Shown here one piece after another: positions 1-8,119 of a stretch of 57,559 bases of DNA. The notes beneath the pieces were generated by a model. That model searched no databases. It was not told the DNA's origin and saw only the letters and a program-made list of their open reading frames with translations. This DNA comes from Rhizobiales bacterium TMED25. GTDB lineage: Bacteria; Pseudomonadota; Alphaproteobacteria; Rhizobiales; TMED25. The position numbers and the translations under genes were made by a program. Position 1 is the first letter of the stretch; every line of letters starts with the position of its first letter. The stretch spans positions 321,021 through 378,579 of the forward strand of contig NHCE01000005.1 in NCBI GenBank assembly GCA_002168075.1, read 5' to 3'.

Positions 1-33
1 TTGTTAATCACAGACGAAAATATATATTAGAGA

Positions 34-249
34 ATGATGACAACTGAATTAAAATATACGCTTATTTTTTATCTTATGTTCTTTATTTCTGGATTTATTT
101 TTCACAAAATAAATTCTAGAAAGGCACAAGATAAACCAGACTCTTTTATATTAAATAAGATTGCATCAATATCAGGAATAATATTAATTATTTCATTCGC
201 ATGCGCAATTACAATGACAGTAATAACTGTAACAAAATTTTTTAATTAG
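34..249 (+). CDS. small two-helix membrane protein, unknown function
   Basis: A 71-residue protein with two hydrophobic segments (about residues 8-24 and 46-68) separated by a short basic, polar loop (KINSRKAQDKPDS). Two adjacent ATG codons open the frame (34 and 37) and I cannot choose between them. The stop is 8 bp before the pirin start, so the two genes are probably cotranscribed. I do not recognise a family. The frame looks genuine because the hydrophobic pattern is clean and the spacing to the next gene is tight, but it could be lineage-specific. Confidence 0.6.
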   Translation: MMTTELKYTLIFYLMFFISGFIFHKINSRKAQDKPDSFILNKIASISGIILIISFACAITMTVITVTKFFN

Positions 250-257
250 GCTTATAA

Positions 258-1160
258 ATGTCATTTAGACCAATTAACACGATCACAAAGCCTACATCAG
301 TTATTGAAGGGGCAGGTGTATCCCTGGATAGGGTGTTTGGATTTACAGAGCCTGAAAAGCATGATCCATTTTTATTACTTGATGATTTTCGTAATGATGA
401 CCCGGAAAGATATAAAGCAGGATTTCCGTGGCATCCCCATAGAGGGATAGAAACAATTACTTACGTTCTAGAAGGATCTGTAGAGCATAAAGATAGTCTG
501 GGTAATACAGGATTATTAAGGGGTGGTGACGTTCAATGGATGACGGCAGGATCCGGTATCATGCATCAAGAAATGCCAAAAGGTAATCAAAAAGGGCAGA
601 TGCATGGCTTTCAACTATGGTCAAATTTGCCATCTGACCAAAAAATGGTTAATCCGCGTTATCAAGATATTAAATCATCAGATATTCCTCTATTAGAAGA
701 TAATGATGGAACCAAAATTAGAGTCATAACTGGCACATATAAAGGCATTACTGGACCTGTTGATGGAATTGCTTCTGAGCCAGAATATTTAGATATTTAT
801 GTTCCACCTAATACCAAGAAAGTTCTTCAAATTGATACATATAAAAGTACATTTGCATATATATTTAATGGAAAAGCTCTCTTTAAATATTCATCAAATC
901 CAGTGGGTATAAAAATTGAAAAAGAGTTGGATGGTAGAGAAATAAACGTTAGAGATCTATCTGGAGATAAGACATTAATTTACTTCGACAAGGGTGAATA
1001 TGTGGAATTACAGACATTTGATTTTGGAGTCAGATTTTTACTTATTTCAGGTAAGGCTATAAAAGAGCCAATAGCATGGCATGGGCCTATAGTAATGAAC
1101 TCTCGAGATGAATTAATGCAGGCCTTAAAGGATTTAAAAACAGGAAACTTTATTAAGTAG
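258..1160 (+). CDS. pirin family protein
   Basis: A 300-residue bicupin of the pirin family, a usual full length. The diagnostic HPHRGIET motif begins at His59, and the later HQE is at residues 103-105. Together His59, His61, His103 and Glu105 match the metal ligands of the N-terminal cupin of characterised pirins. Some bacterial pirins oxidise quercetin and others bind redox enzymes, so the in vivo role is uncertain. It is expected to be cytoplasmic. It is followed 41 bp later by a thioredoxin-fold gene, which fits a redox or stress group, though that is inference. Confidence 0.93.
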   Translation: MSFRPINTITKPTSVIEGAGVSLDRVFGFTEPEKHDPFLLLDDFRNDDPERYKAGFPWHPHRGIETITYVLEGSVEHKDSLGNTGLLRGGDVQWMTAGSGIMHQEMPKGNQKGQMHGFQLWSNLPSDQKMVNPRYQDIKSSDIPLLEDNDGTKIRVITGTYKGITGPVDGIASEPEYLDIYVPPNTKKVLQIDTYKSTFAYIFNGKALFKYSSNPVGIKIEKELDGREINVRDLSGDKTLIYFDKGEYVELQTFDFGVRFLLISGKAIKEPIAWHGPIVMNSRDELMQALKDLKTGNFIK

Positions 1161-1201
1161 ATTTATAACTCGAAATTTAAAATTAACTTGGGGAGAAAAA
1201 T

Positions 1202-1576
1202 ATGAATAAAAATAAACTTTTTGTTAAAGGGGGTTGCCCATTTTCTTATAAATTTATTATTTTTTTAAATGAGGTAGGTCACTTGGAAGATTTTGAAATT
1301 GATGTTGCTCATGCTGATGAAGAGTCTTATGAACAAATCACAATGTATATTTATGAAAAATCTGGCAAAAAAGCAAGCTTCCCAACAGTTGAAACCGATA
1401 ATGGGATATTCATTGCAGGATCAGATGAACTGATAGAGCACTATTCAGAAATATATAAAAAGTCTAGAGATGATATAGAAATGCTAAAATACTGGGAAAA
1501 TAATATGATGCCAAGAATGAGGGATATTATGAGACAACTTCGTGAATCAAAAGAAAAACTAGCTAACATAAACTAA
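1202..1576 (+). CDS. glutaredoxin / GST N-terminal-like protein
   Basis: A 124-residue soluble protein with a thioredoxin-type fold. It has a short N-terminal strand, then GGCPFS, in which CPFS is a monothiol-like active site at about residue 12. A later FPTVETDNG segment resembles the conserved cis-proline region of glutaredoxins and GST N-terminal domains. A charged helical tail follows from about residue 85. A clear ribosome binding site (ggggag) precedes the ATG. It probably binds glutathione or takes part in thiol exchange, but the partner is unknown. The full GST C-terminal domain is absent. Confidence 0.7.
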   Translation: MNKNKLFVKGGCPFSYKFIIFLNEVGHLEDFEIDVAHADEESYEQITMYIYEKSGKKASFPTVETDNGIFIAGSDELIEHYSEIYKKSRDDIEMLKYWENNMMPRMRDIMRQLRESKEKLANIN

Positions 1577-1598
1577 AGAACAGTAGATAGTCATTTTG

Positions 1599-2249
1599 AT
1601 GATTCTAAACGAGAGTATAGATATATACTGTGAGAGAGTATCTTCAGATATTTTCGCAGAACCAATAAATTTTATTACTAATTTTGCATTTATAATCGTT
1701 TATATTTTGCTATATCGACGATATAAGAAAAGAGTATTTAACTCAAAGGTAGAACAATATTACTCTTTGATACTGATACTCTTAATACTCTTTATTGGAT
1801 TTGGAAGTTTACTATTTCATCTTTTGGGTACAGTATTATCAGCAATTACAGATGTTGTTCCGATCATGATATTTATTATTCTTTATTTATATTTATCAGT
1901 GAAGTTCTTTTTAAATTGTAGTCAAAGAGCTGCTATATTTTCAATTGGTATTTTTTTGATCTTCAATACTCTCCTTACGGCCCTAGGGGTCGAAGAAATT
2001 GCATCATATTTATTAGCGTTATTTTCAATGCTACTAATCTCCATATTAACATATAAAAAAAAAGAATATGATATCTCATTGGGTCTTTTAATAGCGTCTT
2101 TTATCTTTACTATTTCATTATCACTTCGACAGATGGATTTATTATATTGCGCCCATTTAGAAATTGGAACTCACTGGTTATGGCATATTCTAAACTCAAT
2201 TCTATTATATATGTTGGTAATATTATTCATGGATAGGAAATTAAAATAA
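1599..2249 (+). CDS. ceramidase-family (CREST) integral membrane hydrolase
   Basis: A 216-residue polytopic membrane protein with about seven hydrophobic segments. Its motif layout fits the alkaline ceramidase / CREST superfamily: an N-terminal IDIYCER followed by AEPINFITN, a middle segment with GSLLFH and a following TDVVPIM, and a C-terminal HLEIGTHWLWH. The Ser, His and Asp residues of these blocks are the zinc and catalytic residues of the superfamily. The likely reaction is amide hydrolysis of ceramide-like or other lipid amides in the membrane. I chose the ATG at 1599; a TTG three bases earlier is also open. It is followed by an ion-channel gene on the same strand. Confidence 0.8.
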   Translation: MILNESIDIYCERVSSDIFAEPINFITNFAFIIVYILLYRRYKKRVFNSKVEQYYSLILILLILFIGFGSLLFHLLGTVLSAITDVVPIMIFIILYLYLSVKFFLNCSQRAAIFSIGIFLIFNTLLTALGVEEIASYLLALFSMLLISILTYKKKEYDISLGLLIASFIFTISLSLRQMDLLYCAHLEIGTHWLWHILNSILLYMLVILFMDRKLK

Positions 2250-2295
2250 GTCATATTATCCTAAATAAAGTAGTAATAAGAATATTGGAATATCT

Positions 2296-2991
2296 ATGAA
2301 TAGAAGCTTATTTTTAAATATCCGAAATCATAAGGTTTTTCAAACTTTTGTTATATTCGCAATTATTCTTTCAGCTTTCTTAGTTGGTGCATCTACCTAT
2401 AATATACCAGTTCAAATTCTCTATATTCTTCATTCTTTAGATGCTTTAATAACTATTTTCTTTGTAATTGAAATTTCGATAAGATTTTTTGCTGAGGAGA
2501 AAAAATTATTATTTTTCAAAGAGGGATGGAATATCTTTGATACAATTATTGTACTTGCTTCGATTATCCCAGCAGGACCTAACTCTTCAATATTAGTTTT
2601 AAGATTATTAAGAATATTTAGGGTCTTAAGATTAATATCAGCAATTCCTGAGCTAAAAGAATTAATTGAAGCACTTCTTAAATCAATAAAAAGAGTATTC
2701 TATGTCTCTCTTCTTTTATTCATAATTATTTATGTGTATGCATCATTTGGAAGCATATTATTTGCTCAATCGGATCCTTCAAGGTGGGGTGACCTAGGTA
2801 TTTCCATGATTACACTTGTCCAAGTTTTAACACTTTCAAGTTGGGAGAATGTGATGTTGCCAATGCAGGAATTACACTGGTGGGCTTGGATTTATTTCTA
2901 TAGTTTTGTCGCAATTGGTTCAATAACTATTCTAAATCTAATTATTGCCGTATTAGTAGATGTGGTTGCTAATAATAAATCAAAAGAATAG
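2296..2991 (+). CDS. voltage-gated ion channel, bacterial Nav-like (PF00520)
   Basis: A 231-residue six-helix channel of the single-domain bacterial Nav type. Helices S1-S3 cover roughly residues 15-95. S4 carries evenly spaced arginines at 103, 106, 109 and 112 (RLLRIFRVLRLI), the voltage sensor. The pore loop is TLVQVLTLSSWENVM, and S6 contains ILNLIIAVLVDVV. The selectivity filter reads TLSSW (179-183) where characterised NaChBac/NavAb channels have TLESW. The key glutamate is therefore serine, although a Glu follows the Trp (E184). It probably works as a homotetramer in the inner membrane; ion selectivity cannot be read from sequence. Confidence 0.87.
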   Translation: MNRSLFLNIRNHKVFQTFVIFAIILSAFLVGASTYNIPVQILYILHSLDALITIFFVIEISIRFFAEEKKLLFFKEGWNIFDTIIVLASIIPAGPNSSILVLRLLRIFRVLRLISAIPELKELIEALLKSIKRVFYVSLLLFIIIYVYASFGSILFAQSDPSRWGDLGISMITLVQVLTLSSWENVMLPMQELHWWAWIYFYSFVAIGSITILNLIIAVLVDVVANNKSKE

Positions 2992-3050
2992 AAGAAATTA
3001 ATCTATAAATTATATCAAAGCGTATAATCAATATTATTGGAGTTGCACTA

Positions 3051-3395
3051 GTGAAAGTATATTATAATGAAAAATGCTCTGTATGTAGATTTGAAATAGA
3101 GCATTACAAAAAACAAAATAACAAAGACATTAGTTGGGTTGATGTAACTCACCACTCTAACTCAACTACAATTAAGAAAAGCAAGAAGGAACTCGTCAGA
3201 AGAATGCATGTTGAGGTTGATGGGAATATCTATATTGGAGTAGATGCATTTAAAGTACTATGGGGAAGAATGGAAAAGTATAAATTTTTAGCAAAATTAT
3301 TGGATAATAAAATTATATATAAGGTCGCACACTATTTATACGAATTTATAGCATTTTTTTTATATTTAAAAAATCGTGGGCATATAAATGAGTAA
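3051..3395 (+). CDS. DCC-family thiol-disulfide oxidoreductase-like protein (DUF393)
   Basis: A 114-residue protein beginning VYYNEKCSVCRFE, the shape of the DUF393 / DCC family, in which YDGxCxxC gives a thioredoxin-like CxxC pair (here CSVC at residues 9-12). The middle contains the family's typical 'G.DAFKVLW' block, and the C-terminus is hydrophobic. The start is a GTG; no in-frame ATG lies closer. Family members are predicted disulfide oxidoreductases without a settled role. The stop overlaps the next ATG, so this gene and the DUF2256 gene are translationally coupled. Confidence 0.82.
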   Translation: MKVYYNEKCSVCRFEIEHYKKQNNKDISWVDVTHHSNSTTIKKSKKELVRRMHVEVDGNIYIGVDAFKVLWGRMEKYKFLAKLLDNKIIYKVAHYLYEFIAFFLYLKNRGHINE

Positions 3396-3516
3396 AAATC
3401 TCCCTCAGAAAATTTGTTTAACATGTAAGAGACCATTTGATTGGAGAAAAAAATGGAAGCTTAATTGGGAGAGTGTGAAATATTGTTCAAAGAAGTGCAG
3501 CGGTCGAAATAGATAA
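3388..3516 (+). CDS. DUF2256 zinc-ribbon-like mini-protein
   Basis: A 42-residue protein overlapping the end of the DCC gene by 8 bases. It reads KICLTCKRPFDWRKKW, then a short linker and VKYCSKKCSG. This is the DUF2256 pattern, with two CxxC pairs that could bind zinc (Cys10/Cys13 and Cys33/Cys37; the second pair is spaced CSKKC). DUF2256 proteins are very small and of unknown function, and in other genomes are often found beside or fused to DUF3253 or near photolyase/cryptochrome genes. No photolyase is in this window. The same frame stays open for 44 codons after the stop (see findings). Confidence 0.83.
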   Translation: MSKNLPQKICLTCKRPFDWRKKWKLNWESVKYCSKKCSGRNR

Positions 3517-3693
3517 ATATGTGCATATTTCTCATCTAAAAAAAGAATTTATTATGCATTTATTAAAAATATCAATCAAGATGAAACCGTTGGTGACCAG
3601 TATATTACAGAGGAATCTATCAATTCGTTAATAAAATTAAAGAATATTTAATTATTTCTGTATTAAAAAACGGGTTTTAAAGCAAAAAATATA

Positions 3694-3747
3694 TTGTTTT
3701 TAGAATAATTTTCTAATATTTTATGTTTTAATGAAACTAATTAGTTT
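3694..3747 (+). promoter_or_regulatory. candidate promoter and 14-bp palindrome upstream of proteorhodopsin
   Basis: TTGTTT at 3694-3699 and TATTTT at 3717-3722 are 17 bases apart, a plausible but weak sigma-70 pair. Downstream, AAACTAATTAGTTT (3734-3747) is a perfect 14-bp palindrome ending 23 bases before the proteorhodopsin ATG. It could be an operator or a small 5' UTR hairpin. AT-rich DNA produces such matches by chance, so this is only a candidate. Confidence 0.28.
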
Positions 3748-3770
3748 GTTATTTAATAGGGAGACTTAAT

Positions 3771-4460
3771 ATGACAACAGGAGCATTAAATCCATCTGAC
3801 CTAGTAGGTGTTAGTTTTTGGATTATCTCTGCAGCTATGGTTGCAGCAACTTTCTTTTTCTGGGTAGAAAGAGATCGTGCCGTTGGAAAATGGAAAACAT
3901 CTTTAACTGTTGCCGCTATGGTTACAGGTATTGCTGCGATACATTATTTCTATATGCGTGGCGTCTGGGTTGATACAGGCGAATCGCCAATCGTATTTCG
4001 ATATGTAGACTGGCTACTAACAGTACCTCTACAAATCGTTGAATTTTATTTAATCCTTGCTGCGATAGCTGTTGTTGCTGCATCACTTTTCTGGAGACTA
4101 TTAATTGCTTCAGTGGTAATGCTAGTTGCTGGTTATCTCGGTGAAATAGGCGCAATGAATGTATGGCTTGGCTTCGTAATTGGTATGGCCGCATGGATAT
4201 ACATCATTTATGAAATCTTTGCTGGTGAAGCAAGTAAAATCAGTGCTGCTGAGGGTACTGCTGCATCTCAAAAAGCTTTCAATGCGTTGAGAATTATCGT
4301 AACTGTTGGGTGGGCAATTTATCCACTAGGTTATGTAATCGGATACATTGGAGCCGGCGACGCTGGGTCACTAAACCTAATATACAACCTTGCAGACTTT
4401 GTGAACAAGATTGCATTCGGTGTTGTTATTTGGGCCGCAGCTACAGCTGACTCTAAGTAG
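3771..4460 (+). CDS. proteorhodopsin, blue-absorbing type
   Basis: A 229-residue seven-helix light-driven proton pump. Key residues align with green proteorhodopsin: His58 (His75), Arg77, Asp80 as proton acceptor (Asp97), Glu91 as proton donor (Glu108) and Lys213 as the retinal Schiff-base lysine (in NLADFVNKIAFG). The spectral tuning position is glutamine (Gln88, in TVPLQIVEF), the variant linked to blue absorption and common in open-ocean water. A Shine-Dalgarno AGGGAG lies 7 bases before the ATG. The carotenoid/retinal genes follow but are separated by a hairpin terminator, so the pump can be transcribed alone. The protein starts directly without a clear cleavable signal peptide. Confidence 0.98.
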   Translation: MTTGALNPSDLVGVSFWIISAAMVAATFFFWVERDRAVGKWKTSLTVAAMVTGIAAIHYFYMRGVWVDTGESPIVFRYVDWLLTVPLQIVEFYLILAAIAVVAASLFWRLLIASVVMLVAGYLGEIGAMNVWLGFVIGMAAWIYIIYEIFAGEASKISAAEGTAASQKAFNALRIIVTVGWAIYPLGYVIGYIGAGDAGSLNLIYNLADFVNKIAFGVVIWAAATADSK

Positions 4461-4520
4461 CTAATACTTTTGGTGAAAGCTAATAAGTGATCACCAGACT
4501 TCAGCTCAAGAGTATCATAA

Positions 4521-4586
4521 GGAGCTGCAACATTCGTTTTATCTGGTCAAACCAGATTGAAGGGAAAGTTGTAGCTCCTTTTTTTA
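4521..4586 (+). terminator. nested-hairpin intrinsic terminator after proteorhodopsin
   Basis: AGGAGCTGCAAC (4521-4532) pairs with GTTGTAGCTCCT (4569-4580) over 12 bp with one G-U wobble, followed at once by a run of seven T (4580-4586). The loop itself holds a second perfect stem, ATCTGG (4542-4547) with CCAGAT (4553-4558). This should end proteorhodopsin transcription before crtI. A separate short inverted repeat TGGTGA/TCACCA (4471-4476, 4491-4496) sits just upstream. Confidence 0.8.
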
Positions 4587-4750
4587 TATTCATATCAAAT
4601 CGAAATATTTTCGAATACTAGAGATGGAAATACAGTAAACTGGTGAATTAAAAACCAATATAGAATGGTCACATTAATACAGTTATGTTAGACTTACATG
4701 TATATTGGATATCAGATATAAGATAAATCAAACAGGATAAAAAAAGTCAT

Positions 4751-6208
4751 ATGAAATCAATTATAATTGGTTCCGGTTTTGGTGGGATTGCCGCAGCACT
4801 TCGATTAAAGTCAAAAGGTCATTCTGTAACATTAATTGAGAAACACAAAGATTTAGGTGGTAGAGCTCGAGTTTTCAGGAAGGGCGGTTTTACTTTTGAT
4901 GCTGGCCCAACAGTTATAACAGCCCCATTCCTAATTGATGAGATATTTGCTTTATTTAATAAAGATCCAAAAAAATACATTAATATCGTACCGTTAGATA
5001 TTTGGTATAGATTCATCTTTGAGGATAATTCCTACATTGATTACTCCGGTGATGAAGAAAGCATGAAGAATCAAATATCCAAGTTTAATAAGTTGGATGT
5101 AGCTGGTTACCAAAAACTTCTCGCTTTTTCAAAGAAAATATTTGACAAAGGTTTTACTGAGTTATCTGCTGTTCCATTTAATAAACCTTTTTTTATGATG
5201 AAACAAATACCATCATTATTAAAACTGAGAAGTTATGATTCTGTATATAGTCTTGCAAGTTCATTTATAGAAGATGAGAAATTAAGAAGAGTTTTTAGCA
5301 TGCACCCATTATTAGTTGGGGGTAATCCTTTCACAACAACATCCATATATGGATTGATAATGTATTTGGAGAAAGAGTGGGGAATTCATTACTCACTTGG
5401 TGGCACTGGAGAAATTATTAATGCATTAGAAAAACTGATGGATGAGGAAGGTATTAATATTATTAAGGGGAAAGAAGTCGAGCAAATTCTTGTGACTGGT
5501 AAAAGAGTAAATGGTGTTAAGCTGAGTGACGAAAGTAAGATTACAGCAGATAATATTATCTGTAATGCTGACCCTCCATCAGTATATAAAAAAATGCTAA
5601 ATGAAAAAATTAAAAGCCCAATTTTTAAATTAAAAATGAAAAGAATGCAATATTCAATGGGTCTATTTGTCTATTATTTCGGTACTAAAAAAAAGTACGA
5701 TCATGTGAAACACCATACTATTAAATTTGGTGACAAGTATGAAGAGCATCTCAATGATATTTTTAATAATTATAAATTAAATGAAGATATCAGTTATTAT
5801 TTACATCGTCCAACAGCAACTGATCAAACTATGGCACCCCCAGGACATGATTGTTTCTACGTATTAGTTCCAGTTCCAAATAATAAGTCAAAAATTAATT
5901 GGGAAAATGAGGGAGAAAAATTTAAGCGTTTAATAATTAGTAAAATGCAGGATCATTTAATGCCAGATCTTGAAAATAATATTGTTGAAGATTTTTATTT
6001 AACACCTGATTATTTTGAGAAGGAACTTAATACACAGTATGGATCGGGTTTCTCAATTCAGCCAAAATTTACTCAGTCAGCATATTTCCGTTTTCACAAT
6101 AAATCGGAAATATACGATGGGTTATATTTTGTAGGAGCTGGCACACATCCAGGGGCTGGAATACCAGGTGTCTTATCATCAGCGAAAGTTTTAGATAAAA
6201 TTTTATAA
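4751..6208 (+). CDS. crtI: phytoene desaturase CrtI
   Basis: A 485-residue FAD-dependent desaturase that converts phytoene to lycopene. The N-terminal dinucleotide fold is IIGSGFGGIAAALRL followed by LIEKHKDLGGRAR. The C-terminus carries the family signature FVGAGTHPGAGIPGVLSSAK. The length is typical. It opens the carotenoid operon, and its TAA shares one base with the crtB ATG, so they are translationally coupled. The 164 bp between the upstream terminator and this ATG must contain its promoter; I see no convincing consensus there. The lycopene is used by crtY and blh downstream. Confidence 0.96.
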   Translation: MKSIIIGSGFGGIAAALRLKSKGHSVTLIEKHKDLGGRARVFRKGGFTFDAGPTVITAPFLIDEIFALFNKDPKKYINIVPLDIWYRFIFEDNSYIDYSGDEESMKNQISKFNKLDVAGYQKLLAFSKKIFDKGFTELSAVPFNKPFFMMKQIPSLLKLRSYDSVYSLASSFIEDEKLRRVFSMHPLLVGGNPFTTTSIYGLIMYLEKEWGIHYSLGGTGEIINALEKLMDEEGINIIKGKEVEQILVTGKRVNGVKLSDESKITADNIICNADPPSVYKKMLNEKIKSPIFKLKMKRMQYSMGLFVYYFGTKKKYDHVKHHTIKFGDKYEEHLNDIFNNYKLNEDISYYLHRPTATDQTMAPPGHDCFYVLVPVPNNKSKINWENEGEKFKRLIISKMQDHLMPDLENNIVEDFYLTPDYFEKELNTQYGSGFSIQPKFTQSAYFRFHNKSEIYDGLYFVGAGTHPGAGIPGVLSSAKVLDKIL

Positions 6209-7059
6209 TGAGCGATATAAATTACTTAGCAAGATACTCAAAATCATTTAATTGGGCAGGTTTATTCTTACCAAAAAAAACTTACAGAGATTGTACCTCT
6301 CTCTATAACTTTTGTAGGTCAGTAGACGATATCACAGACTCCAAAGACGACCTACATATTAAAATTGATAGATTAGAAAAATTCAGGGGTGATTTTGAAA
6401 GAAATAATAATAATAATAAAATAATAAGTAATATGTGGGATCTAATGGATGAATATAATATTTCAGAACTAATTATATTTGACTTATTTGATGGCCTTAA
6501 AACTGATCTAGTAAAAAGGTTGGAGTTTAAAACAAAAAAAAGCCTACTAATTTACTCATATAGGGTTGCTGGAACCGTCGGTCTAATGATGGCCAAAATA
6601 CTTAAGGTATCAGATTTAAATGCTTTTAGAGGTGCTATTGACCTTGGTATAGCGATGCAGTTAACAAATATATCAAGGGATGTGATCGAAGATGCAAATT
6701 TAAATAGATTTTATATTATGAATAATTTTAGCAAGTTGGATGAGACCATAAAGATTGCAGATATGTTCTACGATAGTTCATTTTATGCATTAAAAGCTAT
6801 TCCAATTAGAATGAGATTCTCCATTATTGTTGCGAGAAGAGTATATAGAAAAATTGGATATAAAGTGATCAAACTTAGAAATTTTGAAAATTATAGAAAT
6901 GCGGGTAGGATATACGTTACTGGTCCTGAAAAGGTTCTGGAAACACTAAAATCAATATACGACTTATTGAGACTAGTAATGTTAAAAAAGGAGAAAGACC
7001 TAACAAAGCATTATCATAGCTTAGTTATGGAAGAAATAGATTATAATGCCAGATTTTGA
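6208..7059 (+). CDS. crtB: phytoene synthase CrtB
   Basis: A 283-residue squalene/phytoene synthase that condenses two geranylgeranyl diphosphates to phytoene. Both Asp-rich substrate motifs are visible: DDITD near residue 40 (in CRSVDDITDSKDD) and a second in MQLTNISRDVIEDA near residue 155. It overlaps crtI by one base and crtY by 14 bases. No GGPP synthase (crtE) gene is in the cluster or elsewhere in the window, so GGPP must come from a prenyltransferase encoded elsewhere. Confidence 0.95.
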   Translation: MSDINYLARYSKSFNWAGLFLPKKTYRDCTSLYNFCRSVDDITDSKDDLHIKIDRLEKFRGDFERNNNNNKIISNMWDLMDEYNISELIIFDLFDGLKTDLVKRLEFKTKKSLLIYSYRVAGTVGLMMAKILKVSDLNAFRGAIDLGIAMQLTNISRDVIEDANLNRFYIMNNFSKLDETIKIADMFYDSSFYALKAIPIRMRFSIIVARRVYRKIGYKVIKLRNFENYRNAGRIYVTGPEKVLETLKSIYDLLRLVMLKKEKDLTKHYHSLVMEEIDYNARF

Positions 7060-8119
7060 TTATATTATTATTGGTGGTGGATGTGCAGGTTTATCACTTG
7101 CATATAATCTTGAGATTAATGGTATTTTAGCCACTAAATCACTAGCTATTATCGATCCCAGAGATTCATATTTTAGAGATAAATCTTGGTCATTTTGGAA
7201 GATTTTTAATCATAATTTTGAAGATTGTGTCACAAAAAATTGGTATCAATTTGATGTTAAAATTCCAAACGCTAAGAGGAGGCTTGACTGCAAAAGATTC
7301 CCATACCAAATGATTGATAGTGGTCTTTTTTACGAAAAAATTCTTGATAAATTAAGGAAGAATCCAAACGTGGTTTTTCTACAAAACGAGAGCGGTATCA
7401 ACAAGGTAGGATCGGTTATATTTAATAGTGTATATAATAAAAATAACCTCACTGAAACAGCAATGTGGCAGCACTTCGAGGGTTATGAAATTGAAGTAGA
7501 AGAAGATATTTTCAATGAAGAAATAGTAACATTAATGGATTTTGATTGTGATCAAAAAGGAAGTACTCATTTTTTTTATATATTACCTTTTTCGAAAACT
7601 AATGCTCTCATTGAGTCAACATGGTTATCAAAAATGACAGATCCTTCAGAACAAAATTATGATCAGCAAATTAGTCACTATATTGAAAAAAAATTAAACA
7701 TTGGAAATTATAAAATTAAATATAAAGAAAACGGTAAAATTCCAATGTTCGAAATAAATTCAGACATAGAGGATAATATTATTAATATTGGTACTGCTGG
7801 GGGAATGACACGGTTAAGCACAGGCTATACATTCTTAAATATTCAACAACAGTGTGAATATATTTTGAAAAATTTAGATGAGATTACTACAAAAAGACCT
7901 TTTAAAATTCCTAAAAAGTATCAATATCTAGATAAGATTTTTTTAAGTGTAATGGATAAAAATCCACAGAGGATGCCTGCTATTTTTTTTGAAATGTTTG
8001 GATGTAATCCTGAGACAATTATTAAATTTTTATCTAATAAAAGTAATTTCATTAGTGACATATCAATTATTTCAGCGATGCCAAAAAAACCCTTCATAAG
8101 AGCAATAATAGGAAGATAA
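7046..8119 (+). CDS. crtY: lycopene beta-cyclase CrtY
   Basis: A 357-residue flavoprotein of the CrtY type that cyclises lycopene to beta-carotene. It has an N-terminal IIIGGGCAGLSLAY dinucleotide-binding fold, the DKSWSFW block, the LPFSKTNALIESTWLS block, and GTAGGMTRLSTGYTFLN near the C-terminal third. These are the main conserved regions of proteobacterial CrtY. The ATG lies inside the end of crtB and the stop directly abuts the blh ATG. This tight packing supports a single crtI-crtB-crtY-blh message. Confidence 0.95.
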   Translation: MPDFDYIIIGGGCAGLSLAYNLEINGILATKSLAIIDPRDSYFRDKSWSFWKIFNHNFEDCVTKNWYQFDVKIPNAKRRLDCKRFPYQMIDSGLFYEKILDKLRKNPNVVFLQNESGINKVGSVIFNSVYNKNNLTETAMWQHFEGYEIEVEEDIFNEEIVTLMDFDCDQKGSTHFFYILPFSKTNALIESTWLSKMTDPSEQNYDQQISHYIEKKLNIGNYKIKYKENGKIPMFEINSDIEDNIINIGTAGGMTRLSTGYTFLNIQQQCEYILKNLDEITTKRPFKIPKKYQYLDKIFLSVMDKNPQRMPAIFFEMFGCNPETIIKFLSNKSNFISDISIISAMPKKPFIRAIIGR

